64,000 bases of DNA from Streptomyces sp. NBC_00224 (GCF_041435195.1 NZ_CP108106.1:1736001-1800000), one strand, 5' to 3'. Numbered from the stretch's first letter, positions 44,285 through 54,329 are shown. Made by a program: numbers and translations. The notes: generated by a model not told the origin, from the letters alone.

Positions 44285-45346
44285 ATGAGCGCACTGACAG
44301 GCCGGTCCGCCGCACCCGAGCGCCGGGCCGGGCCCGATCTCGTCGGCGTCCTGGTGCTGGGCGCCTGCGCGGGCTGGTCACTGGTCGCGGCGGCGGGGCG
44401 GGAGGCCCGGCCGGAGGGCGTGCTCCTTGCGGTGCTCGCGGTGGCCGCCGGGTACGCGCTGGGCCGGATCAGCGGCAGTCTGGTGCCCGTGGCCGCGGCG
44501 ACCTGCGCCGCGAGCGCGGGCCTTCTCCTGGCGTACGCCTCCAGGGACGGCGTCCCCGGCGCCACCGTGGACCCCCTGCCGGGCCACATCGGCGTCTCGG
44601 CCGCGCTTCCCGCGCTCGCCGCGGGCGCGGCCTGCTGCGGCGCCTGGGCGGCCCGTACGACCGCTGTCCGCCTCGTGCTGCGGCTGCTCGCCGTGGGGTG
44701 CGCGGGCACGGCCCTCGCACTCGGCTCGGCGGCGGGCTGCGCGGCGGCGCTCGGCGTACTGCTGTGCTCGCTGGCGGCGGCCCGGATGCGGCACCGGACG
44801 GTGGGCCTCGCGGGGCTCGCGGCGGTCGCCGCGCTCGTCGCGGTGGGGTCGGTCGCCGTGGCCGAGGACGTACTGCCCGACGGGCTCACCGTCTCCCTGG
44901 AGGGCCAGCTGACGCCGGAGCGCGTGCTGCTGTGGCGGGACGCGGTGGAGCTGGCCGAGGACCACCCCGTGCGGGGGACCGGCCCCGACCGGTTCGGCAG
45001 CCTCAGTCCGGTGGCCCGGCAGTCCCCGGTCGCCGCCGGCAAGCCGCACTCCGCCCTGCTCCAGCAGGCGTCCGAGCAGGGCGCGGTGGGAGCCACGCTG
45101 CTCGGGGTCACGTACGGCTGGATCCTGTACGCGCTGTGGCGCTCGCCCCGGCCCACACCCGTCGTCCTCACGGCGGGCGCCGCGCTCACCGCGCTGGCCG
45201 CGTTCGCCTGCGTCGGCAACGCGCTGAGCTTCACCCCGGTGACGATGGGCGCGGGCCTGCTGGCGGGCCTGGCGACGGCGCGACCGCACGGGGACGGACG
45301 GCAGGAGACGGAACAGGAGGTGCACGTCGTACGCGCGCGTGAATGA
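44285..45346 (+). CDS. O-antigen-ligase-like (Wzy_C) membrane protein
   Basis: A 353-residue polytopic protein with about nine spans. The long external loop has the ligase-type pattern ERVLLWRDAVELAEDHPVRGTGPDRFGSL and the conserved histidine segment GKPHSALLQQASEQGAVG, corresponding to the PHN-type loop of WaaL/Wzy enzymes. In Gram-positive bacteria such proteins are thought to act in polymerising or transferring surface glycans. The specific acceptor is unknown and no other glycan-biosynthesis genes are adjacent. Confidence 0.75.
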   Translation: MSALTGRSAAPERRAGPDLVGVLVLGACAGWSLVAAAGREARPEGVLLAVLAVAAGYALGRISGSLVPVAAATCAASAGLLLAYASRDGVPGATVDPLPGHIGVSAALPALAAGAACCGAWAARTTAVRLVLRLLAVGCAGTALALGSAAGCAAALGVLLCSLAAARMRHRTVGLAGLAAVAALVAVGSVAVAEDVLPDGLTVSLEGQLTPERVLLWRDAVELAEDHPVRGTGPDRFGSLSPVARQSPVAAGKPHSALLQQASEQGAVGATLLGVTYGWILYALWRSPRPTPVVLTAGAALTALAAFACVGNALSFTPVTMGAGLLAGLATARPHGDGRQETEQEVHVVRARE

Positions 45347-45387
45347 CGTGAATGAGCGGATGATCCGGGTGAGGACAGGCGAGAGGG

Positions 45388-45966
45388 TCAGACCTCGGCG
45401 CGCTTGGCCGCGCCGAGCAGGCGCAGTCGGTCGCGGATGACGCGGACCGCCGCCTCGGCGTCGTCCACCGTCACGGTGAAGACACGGCCGTCGCCGAGCC
45501 GCAGCACCAGACCCTCACCTCGGCGGACGACGACCGCGGTGCCCTTCTCGGGGCGCCAGCGGTAGCCCCAGCCGCCCCACTGGCGCGGGGTGACGCGCGG
45601 CGCGAAGTCCGCGCCCACCACGTCGTCGAGCGAGATCCGGCGGCGCGGCAGGCCGATGTGGCCGCAGCGCACTTCGAGGGAGTCGTCGTCGACCTTCACG
45701 GCCACATGGACGAAGGCGAGCGTCCCGTAGATCACCAGGAGCCCGGCCGCGACGCAGCCGATCACCGACATGAGCAGCGGGGCGACGCCGGACGTCCAGT
45801 TGGAGTCGACGGCGAGCTCGACGCCGAGCGCGATGCACGCCGCACCACCGGCGGCGAGCAGCCACTGGACGCGGTTGGTCGCGCGACCGGTCCAGATCGC
45901 CGGCTGCGGGGCGGGCGCCGGGGCACCGCTGTCGTGCGCCGGCGGCTCGGGGGGCAATTCCCTCAT
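45388..45966 (-). CDS. PH-like-domain membrane protein
   Basis: A 192-residue protein (from the ATG at 45966). A Pro-rich N-terminus is followed by two membrane spans (VQWLLAAGGAACIALGVEL and PLLMSVIGCVAAGLLVIYG). A soluble region resembling bacterial PH domains follows (VKVDDDSLEVRCGHIGLPRRRISLDDVVGADF, then GGWGYRWRPEKGTAVVVRRGEGLVLRLGDGRVFTVTVDD). Function is unknown. A longer GTG start at 46011 is in frame, and neither start has a strong ribosome-binding site. Confidence 0.78.
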   Translation of the reverse strand: MRELPPEPPAHDSGAPAPAPQPAIWTGRATNRVQWLLAAGGAACIALGVELAVDSNWTSGVAPLLMSVIGCVAAGLLVIYGTLAFVHVAVKVDDDSLEVRCGHIGLPRRRISLDDVVGADFAPRVTPRQWGGWGYRWRPEKGTAVVVRRGEGLVLRLGDGRVFTVTVDDAEAAVRVIRDRLRLLGAAKRAEV

Positions 45967-46036
45967 GCCCAGCAGACTACTCAGAATCCACAGAACCGGC
46001 AGTGACCCCACTCTCAGTGAGCGGGGCGACCGGCAT

Positions 46037-46822
46037 TCAGTGAGCGGCGGTGACCGTCTGTAGCAGCTGGCCTTCCGGGTAGCCGAGCGCGGTCTCCGGG
46101 AGGGCGCCGGTACGGCCGCTGAGCAGCACCGTCACCATGCCGGTGGGCGCCGCGTCCGGGGCGGCTTCCAGGCCGGCCCGGCGCAGCGCCTGGGCGGCGA
46201 CGGCCGAGGCACTGCCGTACAGGCCGGGCGCGGAAAGACCGGGCTGCCGCACAGCGGCACGCACCCGCTCGGCGACCAGTTCGTAATGAGTGCAACCCAG
46301 GACGACACCCCTTACGTCCTTGGGGGTCCGCTCGGCCGCCGCGGCGATGGCCAGCTCGATGGCGGGCTCGTCGCCGTGCTCGATCGCGTCCGCGAGCCCG
46401 GGGCAGGGGACCTCGGTGACCTCGACGCCGTCGGCGAACTCGCGGATCAGCCCGCGCTGGTAGGGGCTTCCGGTGGTGGCCGGGGTGGCCCAGATGGCGA
46501 CGGGTCCGCCACTGGCGGCGGCCGGCTTGATCGCCGGTACGGTCCCGACCACCGGGATCCGCGGCTCCAGTTCGGCGCGCAGCGCCACAAGCGCGTGCAC
46601 CGAGGCGGTGTTGCAGGCCACGATCAGGGCGTCCGGACGGAGCTCGGCGGCGGCGAGCGCCACGGCGAGCGCGCGCTCGGCGATCTCCTCGGGCGTGTGC
46701 GGGCCCCACGGCATGGTGTCCGGGGCGGAGGAGAGGACGAGGTCGGCGTCCGGCCGCAGCCGGCGCATGGCGGCGGCCGCCGCCAGCAGGCCGATTCCGG
46801 AGTCCATGAGCGCGATCTTCAC
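46037..46822 (-). CDS. Glutamate/aspartate racemase-like protein
   Basis: A 261-residue member of the Asp/Glu racemase superfamily. The N-terminal KIALMDSGIGLLAAAAAM, the first catalytic cysteine in IVACNTASV and the second in VVLGCTHYELV are all present, as in MurI, which makes D-glutamate for peptidoglycan. The DSGVGG motif is altered to DSGIGL and spacing differs from typical MurI, so this may be a paralogue rather than the essential enzyme. GTG start. It diverges from the HpnB-type gene 58 bp away. Confidence 0.85.
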   Translation of the reverse strand: MKIALMDSGIGLLAAAAAMRRLRPDADLVLSSAPDTMPWGPHTPEEIAERALAVALAAAELRPDALIVACNTASVHALVALRAELEPRIPVVGTVPAIKPAAASGGPVAIWATPATTGSPYQRGLIREFADGVEVTEVPCPGLADAIEHGDEPAIELAIAAAAERTPKDVRGVVLGCTHYELVAERVRAAVRQPGLSAPGLYGSASAVAAQALRRAGLEAAPDAAPTGMVTVLLSGRTGALPETALGYPEGQLLQTVTAAH

Positions 46823-46880
46823 CCGGTCACCATAGTCGACCGCCCTTGCGCACCCGCTCAGGTGGTGCAGACTGCGGCGG

Positions 46881-48056
46881 ATGAGCGCCCTCGCATGGAT
46901 CGCCGTGGTGTCACTGCTCTGCTGGCTCTGGCTGCTGTTCGGACAGGGCTTCTTCTGGCGCACCGACCAGCGCCTGCCCGCCCGTTCCGCCCCGCCGGAC
47001 TGGCCGTACGTCGCCATCGTCGTACCGGCCAGGGACGAGGCCGAGGTGCTGCCGCGCAGCCTGCCCACACTGCTCGCCCAGGACTATCCGGGCGAGGCGG
47101 AGATCTTCCTGGTCGACGACGGGAGTTCGGACGGCACGGGCGAGCTGGCGCGGGCGCTCGCCGCGCGGGAGGAGTGCGCGCTGCCGCTGACCGTGGTCCA
47201 GCCGGGCGAGCCCGAGCCCGGCTGGACCGGGAAGCTGTGGGCGCTGCGCCAGGGCATCGCGCTGGCCCGCGCGCGCGAGCCGGAGTACCTGCTGCTCACC
47301 GACGCCGACATCGCCCATGAGCCGGACAGCCTGCGGGAGTTGGTGGCCGCGGCCCGCTCCAACGGGCTCGACCTGGTGTCGCAGATGGCGCGGTTGCGCG
47401 TGGCGAGCGGCTGGGAGCGGCTGGTGGTGCCGGCCTTCGTCTACTTCTTCGCGCAGCTGTACCCCTTCCGCTGGATCAACCGGCCGCGGGCGCGCACGGC
47501 GGCGGCCGCGGGCGGCTGCGTCCTGCTGCGGACGGAGGCCGCCGAGCGGGCGCGGATTCCGGAGTCGGTGCGCCAGGCGGTCATCGACGACGTGTCGGTG
47601 GCGCGCGCGGTGAGCCGCTCGGGCGGGCGGATCTGGCTCGGGCTGGCGGAGCGCGTCGACAGCGTGCGCCCCTATCCGCGCCTCGCCGACCTGTGGCGCA
47701 TGATCGCGCGCAGCGCGTACGCCCAGCTGCGGCACAGTCCGGCCCTGCTGCTCGGGACGGTCGCGGGGCTCGCGCTCATCTATCTCGCTCCCCCGGTCGC
47801 GCTCTTCGCCGGGATGGCGCGGGACGACGCCGTGGCGGGCTGGGCGGGTGGGCTCGCGTGGCTGGTGATGGCCGGGACGTACGTACCGATGCTGCGCTAC
47901 TACCGGCAGCCGCTGCTGCTCGCGCCGCTGCTGCCGGTCACCGCGCTGCTGTACCTGTTGATGACGGTGGACTCCGCCGTCCAGCACCACCGGGGGCGCG
48001 GGGCGGCATGGAAGGGGCGCACTTATGCGCGCCCGGAGGCCACACCGGACCGGTGA
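46881..48056 (+). CDS. HpnB-type family 2 glycosyltransferase
   Basis: A 391-residue membrane glycosyltransferase. An N-terminal span (ALAWIAVVSLLCWLWLLF) precedes the GT2 domain: IVVPARDEAEVLPRSLPTLLAQDYPG, FLVDDGSSDGT, then LLLTDADIAH as the metal DxD. AAAGGCVLLR and VIDDVSVARAVSR (ED-type base) follow, then three C-terminal spans. The sequence pattern matches the hopene-associated HpnB family, though no hopanoid genes are in this window. Its sugar and acceptor are unknown. Confidence 0.88.
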   Translation: MSALAWIAVVSLLCWLWLLFGQGFFWRTDQRLPARSAPPDWPYVAIVVPARDEAEVLPRSLPTLLAQDYPGEAEIFLVDDGSSDGTGELARALAAREECALPLTVVQPGEPEPGWTGKLWALRQGIALARAREPEYLLLTDADIAHEPDSLRELVAAARSNGLDLVSQMARLRVASGWERLVVPAFVYFFAQLYPFRWINRPRARTAAAAGGCVLLRTEAAERARIPESVRQAVIDDVSVARAVSRSGGRIWLGLAERVDSVRPYPRLADLWRMIARSAYAQLRHSPALLLGTVAGLALIYLAPPVALFAGMARDDAVAGWAGGLAWLVMAGTYVPMLRYYRQPLLLAPLLPVTALLYLLMTVDSAVQHHRGRGAAWKGRTYARPEATPDR

Positions 48057-48107
48057 GCCCGGCCGTGCCCTCTCGCTTCCGCAGCCAAAAACGCGCCCAC
48101 GCGCGCG

Positions 48108-49481
48108 TCACTTGCGCCCGGGCGTCCAGTTCATGCCCCACCCGTACGCCTGGTCGATGGTGCGCTGCGGGCTGACGCCGCGCCCGGGCACCAGATAGCG
48201 GGCCTCGCGCTGGACGACGAAGTCGCCCCCGTCGTTGGTGAGCAGCGCGAGGGCGCAGACCGTGGAGGGCACGGTGCACTCGTCGAGCGAGAAGTCGATC
48301 GCCGCCCCGTGCTGGGGCTGGAGGGTGACCGTGGCGTGCAGGTCGGCGAAGCTGCGCGCTCCCTCGTAGATCGTCACGAAGATCAGCACGCGGCGGAGCT
48401 GGTCCTTGTGGTCGAGGTTGACCGTGAGGTTCTCGCCGGACGAGAGGGCGCCGGTGCGGTCGTCGCCGTCGAGGTGGATGTACGGGGGGCGACTGAGCGA
48501 GCCGAAGGCGTTGCCCAGTGACTGGACGACCCCCTTGCGGCCGTCCGCGAGCTCGTAGAGGGCGCACAGGTCGAGATCGAGGTCGGCGTGGTTGGCGACG
48601 GCGCGCCCGAGCTTGGCGCCCCAGCCGCTGAACTGCTTGCGCATCTGCCAGTTGAGGTTGACCCGCAGCGCCCCCGAGCTGCCGCCCTGCTTGGCCAGCG
48701 AGACCGTGGGGGCCGCCTTGGTCAGGGTCACCTTGGACAGGCGTACGGGGGCGGGCGCGGGCGGTGCGGCCGGAGGCGGCGGGGCGGCCGCCGGGAAGGC
48801 GGGGACGCTCGCCGCCGGTGCGGGAGCGGGCGGGGCCGGAGCGGACGGAGCCTGAGCGGGCGGCGCGGATCTCGGCTGGGCGGCCGCCGGGACCGGTGCC
48901 GGAGCCGGTGCCTGGGAGGGAGCCGACGGCCCGGCCGGGGCCGCCGTGCCAGGCCGGTCGACCGTGATCCCGAAGTCCGTTGCCAGCCCTTCGAGTCCGG
49001 AGTCGTACCCCTGGCCCACCGCGCGGAACTTCCACGCGCCCTGGCGCCGGTAGAGCTCGCCCAGGATGAACGCCGTCTCCACGGTCGCGTCCGCGCTGTC
49101 GAAGCGGGCGAGCTCCGCGCCGCTCACCGCGTCGAGGACCCGGATGGCCAGCCCCGGGACGCGGCCAAACGTTCCGCCGTCGGTGGAGGCGGCGAGCACC
49201 ACGCGCTCCACGTCGGGCTCCACGCGCGCGAGGTCGACGAAGAGCGTGTCCGTGACGCCCCCGGCCGAGCTCTGCTTGCCCTCGTGCCGCACCGCGCCGG
49301 AGGCGTGCGCCGGCTGGTTGTAGAAGACGAAGTCCGCGTCGGAGCGGACCTTCCCGGTGCCCGACGCGATCAGCAGGGCCGAGGCGTCGGCATCCGGCAC
49401 CCCGGGACCGGAACGCCAGGCCAATTCGACGCGTACGGTCGGCGCCGGCACCGGCACATTGGACCCTTTAAGCATGGACAT
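48108..49481 (-). CDS. Two-domain TerD stress protein
   Basis: A 457-residue protein with two TerD domains. The first spans about 1-175 ([56 protein letters not shown]). A 100-residue Pro/Ala linker follows, then a diverged second domain ([40 protein letters not shown]). TerD domains bind calcium through acidic clusters and are linked to tellurite resistance, phage defence and membrane stress; exact roles remain uncertain. The ATG at 49481 has GGGGGCGAG upstream. No other ter genes are here. Confidence 0.92.
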   Translation of the reverse strand: MSMLKGSNVPVPAPTVRVELAWRSGPGVPDADASALLIASGTGKVRSDADFVFYNQPAHASGAVRHEGKQSSAGGVTDTLFVDLARVEPDVERVVLAASTDGGTFGRVPGLAIRVLDAVSGAELARFDSADATVETAFILGELYRRQGAWKFRAVGQGYDSGLEGLATDFGITVDRPGTAAPAGPSAPSQAPAPAPVPAAAQPRSAPPAQAPSAPAPPAPAPAASVPAFPAAAPPPPAAPPAPAPVRLSKVTLTKAAPTVSLAKQGGSSGALRVNLNWQMRKQFSGWGAKLGRAVANHADLDLDLCALYELADGRKGVVQSLGNAFGSLSRPPYIHLDGDDRTGALSSGENLTVNLDHKDQLRRVLIFVTIYEGARSFADLHATVTLQPQHGAAIDFSLDECTVPSTVCALALLTNDGGDFVVQREARYLVPGRGVSPQRTIDQAYGWGMNWTPGRK

Positions 49482-49725
49482 GCTCGCCCCCATCGCGAGT
49501 CGGGGTGCCGAAAGATTTTCCGCACCGTCAACCTAAACCCCGGCAGACGTTCCGGCACCCGCCGGTAACCCCTCCCGAGCTCGGCCTTTACAGGATCCGT
49601 ACGCTCCTGGGCGACCGATTTTCCCATGTTCGCTCGCATTGGGGATGTGCGGTCACTCCGAACCCGTAAAACAACCCTCTTATCGGGCTCCCCAACGACC
49701 ACATCGTGGGCTTAACTTATGTGCC

Positions 49726-50175
49726 ATGACCTCCCCCCGCTCCACCTATGGCGGCGGTTACTACTCCGCGCCGTCCTTCCCGGACACCCCCATCTACGAC
49801 TCCCTCGTCGCAGAACGGGGCACGCCCCAGATCGCCCCGATCCGCGTGCCTGCCCTGTACGACACCGGCAGCAGCTATCTGCCGGCCCTCCCGGCCGCGC
49901 TCCCCGCCCTGCCCGCCGGTCCCTCCCAGCAGCAGCCCGCCTACGCCTCGTCGTACGGCTACCAGCAGGCGCCGCAGCCGATGCCGCTGCAGCAGGCGCC
50001 CGCGCCCTACATCCCACAGCAGACCGGCGCCGCGCGCGGCTACCCGGGCCCGCAGGCCCAGCAGCAGCGCCCGATGGGCCCGACCGGCTACGAGGCGATG
50101 CGCCCCGCCGCCCCGCGCCCCGCCCCGGCGCCGTACGACGGCTACAGCCAGCCGTACCCGAACACGGGGTACTGA
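49726..50175 (+). CDS. Conserved Tyr/Pro/Gln-rich protein (DUF6643-like)
   Basis: A 149-residue protein starting at ATG 49726. The first 50 residues (TYGGGYYSAPSFPDTPIYDS and PQIAPIRVP) are a conserved block that I recall as the Streptomyces DUF6643 family. The remainder is low complexity, rich in Pro, Gln, Ala and Tyr, and likely disordered. No signal peptide or membrane span is visible. The role is unknown; the composition suits a scaffold or phase-separating protein. Confidence 0.78.
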   Translation: MTSPRSTYGGGYYSAPSFPDTPIYDSLVAERGTPQIAPIRVPALYDTGSSYLPALPAALPALPAGPSQQQPAYASSYGYQQAPQPMPLQQAPAPYIPQQTGAARGYPGPQAQQQRPMGPTGYEAMRPAAPRPAPAPYDGYSQPYPNTGY

Positions 50176-50233
50176 GCGGGGCCCGCTCCTCCGCGTTCGA
50201 CCGGATGTCCGAGGCGGCTGGCAGGATTGGCTC

Positions 50234-51067
50234 ATGGAGAGACCACTTCAGCCCGTCGTGCGCCACATCAACATCTACCCCGTCAAGTCGGTCGGGGGGT
50301 ACCGACTCGACGAGGTGCCGGTCGAACCGTGGGGTCCGGCCGGCGACCGTCGCTGGATGGTCGTCGACGCCGCCGGGAAGGCCGTGACCCAACGCGAGCA
50401 GGCGCGGCTCGCGTTGGCCGCCGCCCGTGCGCTGCCGGACGGCTCCGTCCGGCTGTCCGCGCCCGGCCGGGAGGATCTGACCGTCGCCGTGCCCGAGCCG
50501 ATCGGCGCGAGCGCGGTGACGCTCTTCGGCAAGAAGGTCGAGGCGATAGCGGCCGACGAGACCGCGCACGCGTGGTTCAGCGAGCACCTCGGGGTGGAGG
50601 TCCGGCTGGTCCACCTCGACGATCCCGCGACCCGGCGGCCGATCGACCCGGACTTCGCGCTGCCGGGCGAGACGGTGAGCTTCGCCGACGGCTTCCCGCT
50701 CCTGGTCGCCACCACGGCCTCGCTGGAGGCGCTGAACTCGCTGATCGCGCAGGGCGGTCATCCGCACGAGGGCCCCCTCCCGATGAACCGGTTCCGCCCC
50801 AATGTGGTCGTCGACGGCACCGAGGCGTGGGCCGAGGACCACTGGTCGCGGATCGCGATCGGCGAGGTCGTCTTCCGGGTCGCCAAGCCCTGCGGGCGCT
50901 GTGTCATCACCACCACGAACCAGGCGACCTCCGAGCGCGGCCGCGAGCCGCTGCGCACCCTGGGCCGCCACCGCCGCTTCGGCACGAAGCTGGTGTTCGG
51001 GCAGAACGTCGTCCCGGAGCGCACCGGTGTCATCCGCACCGGTGATCCCGTGCGCGTTCTCGCGTAA
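50234..51067 (+). CDS. MOSC-domain protein
   Basis: A 277-residue protein with an N-terminal beta-barrel (VRHINIYPVKSVGGYRLDEVPVEPWG) and a C-terminal MOSC domain, the arrangement of mitochondrial amidoxime reductase (mARC) and YcbX. The cysteine that would ligand molybdenum or carry sulfur is in VAKPCGRCVITT; MNRFRPNVVVDG and TSERGREPLRTL match the cofactor loop. Probable role: molybdenum-cofactor-dependent reduction of N-hydroxylated compounds or sulfur transfer. ATG at 50234. Confidence 0.92.
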   Translation: MERPLQPVVRHINIYPVKSVGGYRLDEVPVEPWGPAGDRRWMVVDAAGKAVTQREQARLALAAARALPDGSVRLSAPGREDLTVAVPEPIGASAVTLFGKKVEAIAADETAHAWFSEHLGVEVRLVHLDDPATRRPIDPDFALPGETVSFADGFPLLVATTASLEALNSLIAQGGHPHEGPLPMNRFRPNVVVDGTEAWAEDHWSRIAIGEVVFRVAKPCGRCVITTTNQATSERGREPLRTLGRHRRFGTKLVFGQNVVPERTGVIRTGDPVRVLA

Positions 51068-51209
51068 GCCGCCCGTCCGCGGGAACTCGTGAGGACAGCG
51101 GACGCGTTGTGCGGGAGGGGGCTCGGGTGACGTTGCTCTCTCTTGGGCCCGCTCGCGCGTAGGGCGCACCGTACGGGGCCAGGACGCAAGCGGAAGGGGG
51201 TGCGATTCA

Positions 51210-51815
51210 GTGCGATCCGCAGTGGGGGTGTGGCGTTGGCGGCAGAACCCCTTACGCCGCCGTACGGATCTCGTCGAGGCATGGGTGGCGCTCGCCGCCC
51301 TGGTGCTGATGGCGCTGGCCTCGCCGGTGCTCGGGAGCCTGTGCGGGGCGGTCACGGACCGGGCGCTCCAGCGCACGGTGACCAGGGAGCAGCGCGAGCG
51401 GCACGCGACGACGGCCGTGGTGGTCCACCAGGCGCACGAGCACAGTGCGCTCGCCGACGCCCAGGGAGTGGGCGGCCGCGAGGGCCGGATCCGGGTGGTG
51501 GCCAACTGGACGGCGTACGACGGCAGTCTTCACACCGGCACGGTCGCCGCCCCCAGGCGGTCGGCTCCGGCGGGCTCCACCTTCCGCATGTGGACGGACG
51601 ACCGGGGCATGCGCACGAGCCGCCCCCTGGACTCCGCCACCGCGCACGCGCACGCGGTGTTCGCCGGTCTCGGCGCGGCCGTGGCGGCGGCCGGCCTCGT
51701 CGAGGGCATACGACGGCTCGTCGTATGGCGGCTGGTGCGACGGCGGTATGCCCGTCTCGACCGCGCCTGGGCCGGATACGGTCCGGACTGGGGCCGTGCG
51801 GGAGCAGGCAGCTGA
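51210..51815 (+). CDS. Rv1733c-like membrane protein
   Basis: A 201-residue protein starting at GTG 51210. It has an N-terminal basic segment (WRWRQNPLRRRTDLVEAW), one span (VALAALVLMALASPVLG), an external beta-rich domain with RVVANWTAYDGSLHTGTVAAP and FRMWTDDRGMRTSRP, then a second span (AVFAGLGAAVAAAGLVEGI) and a basic tail. This is the layout of the mycobacterial Rv1733c dormancy antigen family. Function is unknown. Confidence 0.82.
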   Translation: MRSAVGVWRWRQNPLRRRTDLVEAWVALAALVLMALASPVLGSLCGAVTDRALQRTVTREQRERHATTAVVVHQAHEHSALADAQGVGGREGRIRVVANWTAYDGSLHTGTVAAPRRSAPAGSTFRMWTDDRGMRTSRPLDSATAHAHAVFAGLGAAVAAAGLVEGIRRLVVWRLVRRRYARLDRAWAGYGPDWGRAGAGS

Positions 51816-51906
51816 CCGGTCAACTCACCGGCCTCGCGCGCGCTACGGTGGACCATCAGTCGCACGTACAGCGTTCGCACGCACGAGGTGGGGGCACAGC
51901 AGCGCC

Positions 51907-54306
51907 ATGGCTCAGGGCACGGTCCAGGTAACCCACACCGGCACTTCGAGGTGGCGGCGCCGCACCGGCGAATACGCCTCGCTCGCCGCTGCCCTGGAGG
52001 CCGCCGCGGACGGCGACGTCCTCACGGTCGCGCCCGGCACCTACCGCGAGAACCTGGTCCTGCGGCGGGCCGTGACCCTGCGCGGCCCGGAGGGGTCGGC
52101 GGGATCGGTGCGGATCGCCCCGGCCGACGGCGTACCGCTGACCGTGCGCGCCTCCGCCACCGTCCAGGACCTCCAGCTCGAAGGACAGGACGCGGCGGCG
52201 CCCGCGCTGCTGATCGAGGACGGCGCTCCCGAGCTGTGCGACCTGCGGGTGGTGACCCGCTCGGCGGTCGGCATCGAGGTGCGCGGCGCGGCCCGCCCCA
52301 CGGTCCGCCGCTGCACCGTGGACAATCCGGGCGGTGTCGGCATCGGTGTACTGGACGGCGCGGGCGGCCTGTTCGAGGAGTGCGAGGTCGTCGCGGCCGG
52401 CCAGTCCGGCGTCTCGGTGCGCGCGGGCGCCCACCCCCGTCTGGAGCGCTGCCGGGTGCACCACGCCTCGGGCGCGGGTCTGTCGGTGACCGGCGAGGGC
52501 ACCGGCCTGGAGGCGCTGGGCTGCGAGGTGTACGAGATCAAGGGCGCCGGGGTGCAGATCGCCGCGCGCGCCGTGGCCCACCTCACCGACTGCACGGTGC
52601 ACCGCACCTCGGCGGACGGGGTCACGCTCGACACGGACGCCGTGCTCACGCTCGCCGACTGCGACATCCACGACATCCCCGAGAACGCGGTGGACCTGCG
52701 CTCCCGCTCGGTCCTCACCCTCACCCGCTCGGCGGTGCGCAGCTTCGGCCGCAACGGCCTCTCGGTGTGGGACCCGGGCACCCGGGTGGACGCCAACCAG
52801 TGCGAGATCCACGACAGTACGGGCGACTATCCGGCGGTGTGGGTCAGCGACGGCGCCACGGTGGTGCTGGAGGCGTGCCGCGTCCACGACGTGCCGGACG
52901 CGCTGTTCGTCCTGGACCGGGGCTCGCGCGCCGACGTCGTCGACAGCGACATCTCGCAGGTGCGCAACACCGCGGTGTCGGTCAGCGACGGCGCCACCGC
53001 GCAGCTCGACGACTGCCGCATCAGGGAGGTGTCCACGGGCGCCTGGTTCCGCGACCACGGCAGCGGCGGCACGCTCGCCAACTGCACCATCGACGCGGCG
53101 CAGACCGGCGTGATCGTCACCAAGGGCGCCGACCCCCGCATCGAGCGCTGCACGGTCACCGCGCCCGCCGAGGCCGGGTTCTACGTCTCGGCCGAGGGCC
53201 GGGGCACCTTCCACGGCTGCCGGGTGACCGGCAGCGGGGGCTACGGCTTCCATGTCGTGGACGGCTGCCGTACGACGCTGACCCGCTGCCGTACGGAGCG
53301 CTGCGCGCGCGGTGGGTACGAGTTCGGCGAGGACGGGCCGGTCTCCGAGGACTGCACCAGCGACGAGAGCGGTGTGCGCCCCGGCGCGGCGGAGCCGCCC
53401 GCCGTCCAGACCGCCACCCAGACGATGGGCCTGCTCTCCACGGTCCCTGGGCAGCGCCCCACCGAGGCTGCGGCGGTGTCCGTAGAGGAACCCGCCCGTT
53501 CCTCGCAGGACGTCCTGGGTGAACTCGACACGCTGGTGGGCCTGGAGAGTGTCAAGCGCGAGGTGCGGGCGCTCACCGACATGATCGAGGTGGGCCGCAA
53601 GCGGCAGCGGGCCGGGCTCAAGGCCGCCTCGGCCCGCCGCCATCTGGTCTTCACCGGCTCCCCCGGCACCGGCAAGACCACGGTCGCCCGGCTCTACGGG
53701 GAGATCCTGGCGTCGCTCGGGGTGCTGGAGCGCGGGCACCTCGTCGAGGTGTCCCGGGTCGATCTGGTGGGCGAGCACATCGGGTCGACCGCGATCCGCA
53801 CCCAGGAGGCGTTCGACCGGGCGCGCGGCGGAGTGCTGTTCATCGACGAGGCGTACGCGCTGTCGCCCGAGGACTCCGGACGGGACTTCGGCCGGGAGGC
53901 GATCGACACCCTGGTGAAGCTGATGGAGGACCACCGCGAGGCGGTGGTGGTGATCGTCGCGGGGTACACGGCGGAGATGGAACGCTTCCTCAGCGTCAAC
54001 CCCGGGGTGGCGTCCCGTTTCTCACGGACCATCACCTTCAGCGACTACGACCCGGACGAGCTGCTGCGGATCGTGGAGCAGCAGGCCGAGGAGCACGAGT
54101 ACCGGCTGGGCAGCGGGACGGCCGAGGCGCTCGTGAAGTACTTCACGGTGCTGCCCAAGGGCCCGGCGTTCGGCAACGGCCGCACCGCGCGTCAGACGTT
54201 CGAGTCGATGGTGGAGCGGCACGCGGGCCGGGTCGCCCAGTTCGCCGACGCCAGCCCGGACGACCTGAGCCTCCTCTACGCGGACGATCTGCCCGAACTG
54301 CCCTGA
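51907..54306 (+). CDS. Right-handed beta-helix / CbxX-type AAA ATPase fusion
   Basis: A 799-residue protein. Residues about 20-505 form a parallel beta-helix built from some 18 coils, with repeated units such as GVSVRAGAHPRLERCRVHH and AVSVSDGATAQLDDCRI, resembling NosD/pectate-lyase-like solenoids. After a short linker, residues 540-790 are an AAA+ ATPase of the CbxX/EccA type (VGLESVKREVRALTDM, Walker A GSPGTGKTT near 584, Walker B GVLFIDEAYAL, arginine region ASRFSRTI). There is no signal peptide, so the helix is probably cytosolic. EccA ATPases serve type VII secretion; here the partner is unknown. Confidence 0.92.
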   Translation: MAQGTVQVTHTGTSRWRRRTGEYASLAAALEAAADGDVLTVAPGTYRENLVLRRAVTLRGPEGSAGSVRIAPADGVPLTVRASATVQDLQLEGQDAAAPALLIEDGAPELCDLRVVTRSAVGIEVRGAARPTVRRCTVDNPGGVGIGVLDGAGGLFEECEVVAAGQSGVSVRAGAHPRLERCRVHHASGAGLSVTGEGTGLEALGCEVYEIKGAGVQIAARAVAHLTDCTVHRTSADGVTLDTDAVLTLADCDIHDIPENAVDLRSRSVLTLTRSAVRSFGRNGLSVWDPGTRVDANQCEIHDSTGDYPAVWVSDGATVVLEACRVHDVPDALFVLDRGSRADVVDSDISQVRNTAVSVSDGATAQLDDCRIREVSTGAWFRDHGSGGTLANCTIDAAQTGVIVTKGADPRIERCTVTAPAEAGFYVSAEGRGTFHGCRVTGSGGYGFHVVDGCRTTLTRCRTERCARGGYEFGEDGPVSEDCTSDESGVRPGAAEPPAVQTATQTMGLLSTVPGQRPTEAAAVSVEEPARSSQDVLGELDTLVGLESVKREVRALTDMIEVGRKRQRAGLKAASARRHLVFTGSPGTGKTTVARLYGEILASLGVLERGHLVEVSRVDLVGEHIGSTAIRTQEAFDRARGGVLFIDEAYALSPEDSGRDFGREAIDTLVKLMEDHREAVVVIVAGYTAEMERFLSVNPGVASRFSRTITFSDYDPDELLRIVEQQAEEHEYRLGSGTAEALVKYFTVLPKGPAFGNGRTARQTFESMVERHAGRVAQFADASPDDLSLLYADDLPELP

Positions 54307-54329
54307 CAGCAGGGCTTGTTGGCGGTGTG

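Noticed and set aside
48108..49481. Part of a ter phage-defence island
   Set aside because: Only one TerD-type gene is present and its neighbours are ordinary chromosomal genes.
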